NCBI RefSeq assembly: GCF_902459465.1
Contig: NC_047062.1
Coordinates: 31,118,673 to 31,182,672 of the forward strand
Length of the DNA stretch: 64,000 nucleotides
Source of the DNA: Asterias rubens
Lineage: Eukaryota > Echinodermata > Asteroidea > Forcipulatida > Asteriidae
Direction: 5' to 3'
In this document: piece by piece, positions 36,266 through 45,761 of the stretch
Position numbering within the stretch: the first letter of the stretch is position 1
Layout: each line of letters starts with the position of its first letter
Program-made: the position numbers and the translations under genes
The notes under the pieces: generated by a model
What the model saw: the letters and a program-made list of their open reading frames with translations, nothing else
Database searches by the model: none
What the model was told of the DNA's origin: nothing

Positions 36266-37007
36266 CGCAACCATTTTGATTAACGATTTCCCATACCGAA
36301 CGGTTCACGTGCGGTCACATTGCTCGTCAGAACATACACGATGTATCACACTTTAAAAAGAGCATTCACTTATTATCATGGTTCGATGTCCTACAATTCC
36401 AATCAGTCAATAATAAGTTATGAATTCTCCAGACTTAATAGATAATAAGCTACAGTTTATAAAAAATCCATGAAACCCCACAAAGAAGATTATGAGATGT
36501 GCTGAATCGATGATACCTGCTGTGGTATTATGGGTTTCCCAGTACGAGGGAAACAACCCGTCTACTAGTTAGTTTTCTGCCCTGCCTAGACCGTGACTCA
36601 TGTCCTAATCCCGTGAGAGTCATGTTGTGTTCAGCCCCATCGCCTAACATCAGAAAACTCCCCCAACCTGTGCCATTTTCGGCGAAATTTTGACGGAGGA
36701 TATAGGCCGACTTCTCTCGCACGATCGAGACCGGGACTTGAATCAAGTCTATATACTGCTCAAGAACGAGGGCAATATTTGGGCAAAATGCCACAGCACC
36801 ATGTAGCTGGGATGACCATTTGGTCATTGATCTCTATGGCACACAACCTACCCCCCCCCCACCACCCCAGCAACCCCCCTAGAAAAATGGGGCGACGACT
36901 GTTTAAGCAAAAAGCACTTTGATAGTACGACAGGCTCGAGTTAAAAGTCCGAAAGAAAGCGAGACAGCTTCTCCTCGCCTAAGGAGGACTTATAAACAAA
37001 ATTCTGT
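36266..37007. other. Intergenic 3' of RDH-A
   Basis: A C10 run at ~36852 and a minus-strand ORF (36528-36827) without recognisable similarity. Confidence 0.45.
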
Positions 37008-37013
37008 TTTATT
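37008..37013 (-). terminator. Poly(A) signal AATAAA for RDH-A
   Basis: AATAAA on the minus strand about 97 nt past the RDH-A stop codon. Confidence 0.5.
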
Positions 37014-37109
37014 TATTGATATCTGCAGACCCTCACAGAATAAAATAACTTAAAGAAAATGTATAGTTGTGGAACGGTGAGTTGTGACCCCACGGCAGGG
37101 ACTCGTTTT

Positions 37110-40100
37110 TCAGTTGACTTTCTTCTCTAGGCCGACCATCTTGGCACTTATCTCCCACAGCCTCTTGGCATCCTGGTGGTTTAGCGCCGCGTCGGTCGGC
37201 TTTCTCGGGGCACAGTCACTATGAAAGAATGGAAGAAATGAAACACAAATAAACCTTTTTTGTATCCTGAAGTGGGGAAAGCCATTAGCTTTACGCCTGA
37301 AACGACCAATTTATCATTACACCACCTACGGTTACTATTAATTTATATTAATATTAATTTCTGTACATTTCCCAATAATTTTCACATCCAAGTGACCGTC
37401 TCAACATGCCCAGCTATTGTCTAGAATTATTTTGATCCATAGTAATGAATTAGTTGATTTATTTCCTTAATTGTAATAAGCTATACATTTTAGGGCGTGG
37501 AACCACCCCAACTTTATCCCGAGGGAGCGAAAGGGGAAATATTAATACCATACAATCAAAAATAAAAAATAAAAAAACATCTGAGAGTCTAGACTTCTTT
37601 TATACATGCCCAGCTTTTTTTTTAAGGAACAGATAATACGTTTTTATTTATTAACATTGACAACAGATGAACAGGACAAATTGTTCAGATAGGCGACCGA
37701 TAGAACAGGACAGATGAAACGAGGTCAAGTGCTCTTGAACCGCTCGGCACAGGGCGTCGTGAGCACAGACAACCGTGTCGCAGACACTTCTGTGAGGCCT
37801 CGGATCAGGCTGATTTCAAGCCTTGGAAAAACAATCGGTGACGACGTACCGAGGCTTAATCTGGCTCGAGTAGCGCCAATAAGAATACGAAAATCAAATG
37901 CATCTATTTGTATGTGTGCATAGCAAACAGGATAAGACCATTGTTACCACCCAGTCTCGGTTTGGTCTTCGCTGAACTCCGCAAATATCTGATCAATGAC
38001 CAACCATATATTAATATGGTTTTACCCTTACACCCATGTGTGTTACAGCACTGTATTATAATATTAAGTACTTTCCCCGACTTCGGTGAAAACAATAACA
38101 GGCATATTAATTGGATGGGATTCGAACCCTAGACCTTTGCAATTCTAGAGCAGTGTCTTACGAACTGGAACACCGAGTAGGATTTGAACATCCTCTCCAG
38201 TGGGCAATGTTGTCTATAGTTGGTAAGACACTGCTCTAGAGTTGCAAAGGTCGTGGGTCCGAATCCCAACCGAGCAATATGCCTGTATTGTTTTCAGCAG
38301 AACTTGGGAAACTACTCATTATACAGTGCTAACACACATTGATGTAAGGGTAAAATTACAGTAATATCCTTTAACCCCGATGAAAATTCGACATCTATTA
38401 GATCAAAAATATCTTACGCAAAGTACAGGCCGGATACACTCTCGAGTTCATCTGCAACGGCACAGTATATAGACGTCTGTGCGCCCTCTACCGTGCTCTT
38501 GAATAAGAAGTTTGGAGACAGGCTGGCGAGCCAAATGATTGCTCCGGCAACTCCTTGGGGCTTCTCTGCTTCTATGTGCCGGAACAGTTCCGTCTGGATA
38601 ACACCCGGATGAAGTGCGTTTACAGTTACGCCGGAACCTAATACACACAGAGGTCGTGGGCATAATAATTGCATGAGCCTTTTTTTGCTATGACGGAGAC
38701 GATGAAGTGCACTGTTTGGTTAAAGTGATAAGGTCTACAGACAAAATGTATTCAAACCAATAGTGTTATGGTACTGTATTCACTATATCTCAAAGTGGCT
38801 TTGAGCAGCCCCCCCCCCCCCACCCCCGCAACGAACATAGTTTCGTTTTACCCTTCTACCGTTGTGAGATAAATATAGGGCCTATAGCCCTGGCGGCCTT
38901 GCACTTCCATCTTATACTACAGTATCTGTATACAGAGGAAGAGTTCTATATAGGGCTAGCGTACTCAGTGCTTTCGCTGCCCATAGTTCCCATAGAATAT
39001 CAACATGCTACTGGGACGGGATTCGAACCCATGAACCCAAGAAATGGGTCGAGCTGACGCAAAATGCAAATTTAAGCCACTTTCCGAGTCAGCATAACCT
39101 GGAAATGGGTCAGACCCCTAGGACCCAGAATATGGGTCAACACTAACCACGCAGGGAAATTATTTTAAAGAATGCACTAAAGTTAAGTTGAGGCAAGGTA
39201 GTTTTTAAAAACCTAGTATGGCAGGGAAAAGGTTCACAAATAACCAATGCAAAATTGGGTCAAACCGACGCAGAATTCAAATGTTGTTGTTGCTGTTGGT
39301 GTTTTGGGATTTAAAAAGTTAAACGCCGAAACAATTTGAAACATCTGTGCAATACCTTCCAGTTGCCTGCTCAGTTCCAGCGTGAACAGCATGGAGGCAA
39401 GTTTGCTCTGCCCATACGCTGAGAAACGATCGTAGTCCTCATCCATCATCAAGTCCTCCCATTGCATCTTGCCTCCACCGTGTGCGACGGAGGAGACGTT
39501 GACGATGCGGGACGGGGAGGAGGACTTGATGAGATCAAGGAGGAGGTTGGTCAGAAGGAAATGGCCGAGATGGTTGACGCCAAACTGCATCTCGAAGCCA
39601 TCTTCTGTTGATTGTTTGGGACACATCATTACACCTATGGGAGCAAATGGCAATGCGATCAACATGGGTTCTTACAGTAGTTTTACTAACATGCTTGCTT
39701 GTTACTTGGTTGTTTTTATGGTTGCACTTATGTGTTTAATAATGAAGACTCAGGAACATTCTGTTTTAGATTGATGTTCGTTTGCAATTATATCCGGTTT
39801 CCTTAGCATTAAAATACTTGTACGCCTGTGTGGAGTGAAGCAATTATGATAAAGTGCGCTGTTCGCTCGTGGCGTGATTGGGGAGGCCAGGATTCGAACC
39901 CATACATTATATTGATTGTTTGGGACACATCATTACACCTATGGGAGCAAATGCAATGCGATCAACATGGGTTCCAGTACAGTGGTTTCACTTGTGCTTT
40001 TAATAAATGGATGTATTTTATGGTTGCACTGACATTCTGTTTTAGATTGAAAGTTCGTTTTCAACCAAGAATAACACGAGGTGGAACTGGGGGTGTGGGA

Positions 40101-42778
40101 GGGGGTGTAGACACCGACTTGAGACGAATCACTGGGGCCGATTGTCTGGAAGGATTCTGTTTGCCATTTTTCGGCAATATCTCAAAACGCGACCCCTTTT
40201 GAAATATAATATTCAGATGAAAAAAAAACAGTCTTCAAACATGAACAAGGCAAGGAGTTCCAAAGAGGTGCAGTACGTGGAAAAGCTGTTGGAATGGTGC
40301 CTTCATCTCAGAAAATCAAGTGTGTGTGGGTGAGGAAAAGCAAAAAGTCTTGTTTTACTCTCAGACATTATAATAGGAGGAACTAGGTCGGTCACACTGG
40401 TGGAACAGTGACCGTAATTATTGTTATTAAACGAAGAAGAAGAAAACATTTGGACAAATCACACGCCTCCCGATTCTAAATGAGGCCAACCGGACAAGCG
40501 CGCATGACCATTGGCCCGTCAGAGCTCACAAAATTGCTGACAAGTGCACGTACCGGAAAGAAACAATTGTATAGGGAAAAGAGCAAACCGACTTCCAAAG
40601 CAAACCTAGAGTCAGCAATGTACACCGTTCGCTTATACTAAAAGGCATTATGTCAAGACGGGGTTTTCATCACCTACTCAATTTACTGCATAATTTGTTG
40701 CAAATTTAGTGATTTTTTAAATAAAACCAATGTTTGATTGTTTGCAGCAATAAGTGTTACTTGAGCACCAGTAAATGTTGATGATTTGTTGATGTTGTAT
40801 CTTTATGAGACAACATCGTGTCAATTTTAACATCCCGGTTTGTGCAGTGAGAGTGTCTTATGGAAGATGTTAAGTACAGGATCAAAGGAGGGAACAATAA
40901 ACGTCTCCTCAAGATGCTTTTAAAAATGTTGTGTTAAGAAACGTAAATGGGAGCTGCTGAGTACAAACATGTAAGAGGGACAATATAACGTGTTTCTATG
41001 TGTGTTTTAGGACGGTTGTGCTCAATTTCGGTACCTTATCATAATATAAGGAGAAAAAAGGTAAAATTAAAGGACTCCATAGGGGAATTCTATAGACTTT
41101 GGTGTCTCACAAGGACATCTGTGTACAAAGACTATGAGACACAGGTTAAGTGAGGGACACCGAAAAGAACAAAGTAGTACTCCTCAAGGATGCATTTTTT
41201 GAGAACGTGTGAGAGAACTGACCCGCATTATTGATCAAGACATCAAGTCTCGACTCTTCCTCTTTGATCTTCTCAGCAAACGCTCTTATAGAAGCAAGAG
41301 ACGACAGATCCAACTGACGTATCACAAGATGACCGCTAGAGGTCGCTCGACGAATTTCTGCTTTAGCCTCGGCAGCTTTGGCCTTATTTCGGCAGGCAAG
41401 AATCACCCGTGCTCCTGTCGAAGATAAAAGCACATGGGGATTACCGTTGAATCGGTAGAACCTGTCTCTACCTCCATGATCAGAGCGTAGGATACATATC
41501 TCACTGAGAAAAGGTATTCGGTTGTAAATTAAAGAACAAATAGTACAAAATCTAGTACAAATATAGTAACATATTCAGAGCCCCCCCCCCCTATTAAAAA
41601 TAGTAGAAAAAGTAAAATCTGTCCAAAGGCAATACTATGGCTCATCAGGCCGGTATTTATATTCAGTTTCATTGGCATTAAACGACTTGTACTCCTGTGT
41701 GAAGAGAAGCAATTATGATAAAGTGCCTTGCTCAAAAGTGTACACAAGTGTCGTGATTGACCTAAGATTACTGCTCAAAACCCGAGTACCCAGAATCATT
41801 TTTTTTCACCACACAAAAATCCAAAAGGGAACATTGTGTTCCTGCATCAGCCTAACCTAGTTCCTTATTGACAAAACTATAACCAAACTCACATAAATTA
41901 CTCTTACAACATTCATATCGTGTTCCTCCATAAACCTAACCTAGTTCCTTATTGACAACACTACAACCGAAATCAATTCCCGTTTATTGTTTACTACTAT
42001 CTTTACCTCTTCTAGCCATGTCTTTGGCCGTCTCCTTCCCGATGCCCGAGCTAGCTCCCGTAACAATCACCGTCTTCCCGTCCAGCCGGGCCCCGCTGTA
42101 GCACCAGCCTCCCCTTATGTACCGCTTCAACACCCATAAAGCCACGACGAAAGCTTCACGGTTACACGGACAAGTTTTTTGAGACAAAAGTATGAGATTT
42201 GTATAGTTATCGAGAAAACTATTTGTTGCCCCCCCCCAACCCACGTCACCGTGATCCAGTGGGTAGACTGCATGCAGGACTTGCAATAACAAGGTTGTTG
42301 GTTTAAATCAGGACTTGCAATAACAAGGTTGTGGGTTCGAATCCTACCAAGCTAACCGCTGATTTCACAATGACTAAAGTAAGCTTTGTCGTCTAGTTAC
42401 AAGGTTGTGGTGGGTTCGAATCCCCAAGCTAAATGCAGTAAACGATTTGCCTTGGACCTATACAGCTAGAAAATTTCTACAACATGACTATAGAGTTACT
42501 AAAAACATCGCGATTTGTGACTTAATAGTAGCATTCCGTGTGCACAAAACGAGTTCAGTCTAATGAATTGCTATGCAAAATTGGTAGACGTAGGCCCAAT
42601 CGTTCCCTTAACTGTGTAATAATAATTGCAGACTCGATGAACCAGATTAACAAGTGATTTATAAACTCAGAGGCCTGAAGCATGCATGCAAGTTCAGCGA
42701 CAAACTATCAATAAATGAATGATTAAAACTGGTCTTACCGAAGAGCAAAACACCAAGAATTCTTAGCCAAATCGACAT
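37110..42778 (-). CDS. RDH-A: retinol dehydrogenase-like short-chain dehydrogenase (RDH11/12/13 type, SDR7C)
   Basis: Six coding exons: 42778-42739, 42153-42007, 41414-41223, 39634-39356, 38637-38418 and 37218-37110. They join in frame to 328 residues, the usual family length. Residues ~8-22 form an N-terminal hydrophobic anchor. The cofactor motif TGASSGIG is at 45-52, NNAG at 124-127, and the catalytic tetrad Asn147, Ser175, Tyr200, Lys204 (YGQSK) is intact; HPG follows at 229-231. The C-terminus (DCAPRKP...[13 protein letters not shown]) matches the RDH tail. By family knowledge it should reduce or oxidise retinal/retinol or lipid aldehydes with NADP(H) at an ER or mitochondrial membrane; substrate is not predictable. 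Donors are GTAAG, GTAAAG, GTCAGT, GTATTG and GTAAGA. The exon 2 acceptor (...ACCGTGAAG) has a poor pyrimidine tract but is supported by exact length match with RDH-B exon 2. Introns carry tRNA-derived SINEs and a duplication of the exon 4 acceptor. Confidence 0.93.
38017..38177 (-). mobile_element. tRNA-derived SINE, reverse member of an inverted pair (RDH-A intron 5)
   Basis: Minus-strand head GTAAGACACTGCTCTAGAAT, B-box GGGTTCGAATCCC, body TAATATGCCTGTTATTG and ACACACATGGGTGTAAGGGT. Confidence 0.75.
38213..38358 (+). mobile_element. tRNA-derived SINE, forward member of an inverted pair (RDH-A intron 5)
   Basis: GTAAGACACTGCTCTAGAGT, B-box GGTCCGAATCCC, CAATATGCCTGTATTG, ACACACATTGATGTAAGGGT. 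Same family as the preceding copy, ~35 bp apart, opposite orientation. Confidence 0.75.
38925..39026 (-). mobile_element. tRNA-derived SINE fragment (RDH-A intron 4)
   Basis: B-box complement GGGATTCGAACCCA at the right; minus-strand body GTCCCAGTAGCATGTTG and CACTGAGTACGCTAGCCC. Confidence 0.6.
39027..39260. repeat. ATGGGTC / GACCC-rich element (RDH-A intron 4)
   Basis: GAAATGGGTCGAGCTGACGC, GAAATGGGTCAGACCCC, GACCCAGAATATGGGTCAAC and AATTGGGTCAAACCGACGC. A similar GACCCATTTCTGGGTCAGGC occurs at 14337. Confidence 0.5.
39605..40063 (-). repeat. Tandem duplication copying the RDH-A exon 4 acceptor
   Basis: 39605-39783 and 39910-40063 match, including GATTGTTTGGGACACATCAT, TACACCTATGGGAGCAAATG and CATTCTGTTTTAGATTG. 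The upstream copy duplicates the acceptor CATTTGCTCCCATAG and the first ~26 nt of exon 4; a decoy exon from 39938 would hit TAA within about ten codons. Confidence 0.8.
39785..39905 (-). mobile_element. tRNA-derived SINE fragment (RDH-A intron 3)
   Basis: CTTGTACGCCTGTGTGGAGT and AAGCAATTATGATAAAGTGC with B-box complement GGATTCGAACCC at the right end. It separates the two copies of the exon 4 acceptor duplication. Confidence 0.65.
41655..41765 (-). mobile_element. tRNA-derived SINE fragment (RDH-A intron 2)
   Basis: Body-only copy of the same family: CATTGGCATTAAACGACTTG, AAGCAATTATGATAAAGTGC, CACAAGTGTCGTGA. Confidence 0.65.
42238..42450 (+). mobile_element. tRNA-derived SINE with repeated B-box segment (RDH-A intron 1)
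   Basis: A-box-like GTGATCCAGTGGGTAGACTG, then AACAAGGTTGTTGGTTTAAA, AACAAGGTTGTGGGTTCGAA and ACAAGGTTGTGGTGGGTTCG in series: three B-box-like segments where one is expected. Confidence 0.6.
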
Positions 42779-44577
42779 ACTGCCTAGACACGTGGACAAT
42801 TTATTCAGCAACACACTACAAGTTTTAAAAAACTTTTAGAAGTCCTTCAGTGTGCAAACAAACACAACTACACACAGTGACGTTCAATCACCAGACAACA
42901 ATTTCACAAGGCCCAAGTCCACCACAAGTATAATCCACTGAGTTGCGTGGCATAAAATATATTATAACAAACGCGATATTTGTACGTCCGAAGTTCAGAT
43001 TTTGAGTTCAAAGTTCCACAGTTTTCTACACTGAACCTAAAATTAGTAACAATTTCAGTTGACAACGGACGGCAAATATGAACTCCTGTTCAGAAACCCG
43101 TGCAAACAAATCTTCTTTCTTTGATAACAATGTTCTGCTGGTTTGATATTTTGTCTTGAAAGGGTGATGGATATGCTGGTGGTATTTCTAATGAACAAAG
43201 GAGTTGACACTTTAAAATTAATACAAAAGATTAAGTATTCTCTCAAAATACAAGTCTACGCATTGTTTTGAAGCTACGGGTAGCATTTAGTGCTTTGTAT
43301 ATGGGTTTCTTTTTTAGCTTGAAGCTGTGTTTGCTTTTTGATAATTGTCGACAGCCAAACGGACATTGAACTTCCCTGGTATGTAAATGTAGTCTTCATA
43401 AACTTACAAAAGTATAACACTAAGCGACGAGACGTGGGGAAAGGAACCAAACAGTATTAAAGGGAATGTATACGTTTGGTAATAATATTGGACCCAGTGT
43501 TTGCTTCAATCGTATACAGTTGTATATCACAAACTATAACCAGTGAAAACTTCATTTTAAAAGATGGCAGAGTTTTTGAGATATTGGACAAAATCTGGAG
43601 CAGTTTATGTCCACGCAGGAAGAATAATCTGCAATTGGAGTACACAATCTTAAAAGCATTTCTGCAGTAACGCTTCTCAGGTTAAAAAATTTGGGGCATA
43701 ACCACGAGAAACGCACAGCAGTAACGTTTCTCAGATTCAAATTTTAGGGGATAAAAAGTACCGCAGCACTTCGAAGTAAATTCTTAAAATGCATTTCTAT
43801 CTAAACCAAGTAAGTTTTTACTGGTATTCAATTTCAGTGTCATTATACCAACACAGACCCTTTAAACTACGAGTTCAATAACTTCAACCACTGCCCCACG
43901 GCAGTTTTATGTAACAATAATATATTGTATCTTGTATCATTTGAATAAACATGTCACTTGACTAACTGCAAACAGCTCACGGCCTTTGTAAAATGGCTTG
44001 CAGTTTTCTATAGTAGAACAGGAACTCTACTGTATACCATCAATGTCTGAATCAATTACTGAAACTCCACCAATCTGTCTTAATATTTCGATCAAAACAG
44101 CACATTATGGGTATAGACAATAATTATATTTTCCGGGGAAATCGTGACTAGGATTTAACATAAAAGTATCGTCCAACCGACCTGTGCGTCCCGCGTGACT
44201 GCCGATAAAAACAACAGCAAATGAAAGACCTTATTATAGTAAAACCCACACGTAACGCTCAAACGACGGTAAAACGAAGATGAAAAATAACACTCTCTTG
44301 TAGAAAAAATGTAACACATGGAAACTTGGGATTAATATACTTTCAGTCAAAGTTATTTTGTTGTAACTTTGAGGTACAATGTTCCATGTCTGCATGATTT
44401 ATATACGACGAAAACTGCGGCGATAATCGTCAAGAGAGGGCCAGTATAGGCCACGCCCCAACCTCCCCTTTCTGACCCCTCCTTCTCACGTCCTGTTAGG
44501 CAGGTAGTTTTGAGGGTCTTATAACCGGGTGGGGGGCGTACCCCCCCCCCCAAAAAAAAAAAAAAAGAAAGTCGTCT
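42779..44577. other. RDH-A upstream region
   Basis: Holds the family C element listed. No TATA box or CpG-rich island stands out; the promoter of RDH-A cannot be placed. Confidence 0.4.
43459..43866 (+). mobile_element. Element family C copy, upstream of RDH-A
   Basis: AAAGGGAATGTATACGTTTG at the left, TATGTCCACGCAGGAAGAAT and CAGTAACGCTTCTCAGGT inside, CAACACAGACCCTTTAAA at the right. The CAGTAACG-TTCTCAG block is repeated within the copy. Confidence 0.65.
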
Positions 44578-44765
44578 TCCACCCCCTCTGATTATGCCCC
44601 AATGGGCATCTTAACTCACACATTCACCAGTGCGCTTGCGGGCAACCCACAGGTACGCCCCCCCACCCCAAAATGTCGCCCCACCCCCTCTGAATATGCC
44701 CAAATGTGAATCTTACACACAAAATTTCCCTGGCAGTGCCCTTGCGGGCAACCCACAGTTCAGGA
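44578..44765. repeat. Two-copy ~102-bp tandem duplication
   Basis: CCACCCCCTCTGA-TATGCCC ... AGTGC-CTTGCGGGCAACCCAC occurs twice (44580 and 44682 starts), next to C- and A-runs. Confidence 0.7.
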
Positions 44766-45222
44766 TAATCCTAAGAGATAACCCGCAACTCCAAAGAATC
44801 AAAGAATTTTCCCTCCATGGCCACAAGGAAGGCTTGTTGCTGCTCGATTTATGCCACACTGTTGATTATTTATTTTTTTAGGCAAAATTAACAACACTTC
44901 AAATGTTACCAATTTAATCTATACTCCAGCTCAAAAGATCATCTAGAAAGGTGAGAATGCACAAGAGAGCATTTCCAACTGCCAAATAATAGGCCACAAC
45001 ATCATCATAAATTAATAAACCCTACAACATTTTTGAGGGGCCCTTGAGCAAGCCCCAGAATCCGAGATATATTTTTAACGCCAACTTGCATTCACACACT
45101 CCTTATTTTCGCTGAATGATTTTTGTCTTCCTTTCCATAACAAATTAAAACAAAAGGGAGAAAGTTACAAAACTTTCATTTGGCTTAAATTATAACCTAG
45201 CATAGATACAGAATATACTATG

Positions 45223-45436
45223 TACGTGAGGTGCCCTGTTACAGTACCCGTGGGGCACTGTTCCATTACGTGAGGTGCCCTGTTACAGTACGTGAGCTGC
45301 CCTAATACAGTACGTGTGGCGCGCCGTTACATTACATGAGGTGCCCGTTACAGTACACATGGCGCGTTGTTACATTACGCGAGGTGCCCTGTTACAGCAC
45401 GGGCGGTTCGCTGATACAGTACGCGCTGTTACAGTT
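45223..45436. repeat. 22-bp minisatellite, ~9.5 units
   Basis: Consensus ACGTGAGGTGCCCTGTTACA plus GT. Units alternate loosely between a GAGGTGCCCTG form and a GTGGCGCGCCG form. Confidence 0.85.
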
Positions 45437-45761
45437 CTTGTCTGGAATAATAAAGCTTAACCTCTCCTCTTTCATGAAATCTGCAGGTGAAGAAACATCA
45501 ATTCAAAATCCTTAATTCGGACCAAATCCTGCGGAATCAAAGGCCCAATATCAACATTCAATGATGAATTCTCACAAACACAATATAATCACTCAACTCA
45601 ACAATTTTAATAGAATCTATGATATGGATACAGTAAATTTATCATCCAACTCATGCAAAACTTCAAAACAAAAGGTTCCTGTTGAGAGTCCAAGCATGGA
45701 TACATTGTACAATGTAGACTGTAGACTGTAATCGTATGCTTCTGGTTTTGTGCAATCATGT

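Noticed and set aside
35595-36283. Protein gene in the 165-bp array
   Set aside because: The frame is broken between units and there is no recognised domain; reported as a tandem repeat.
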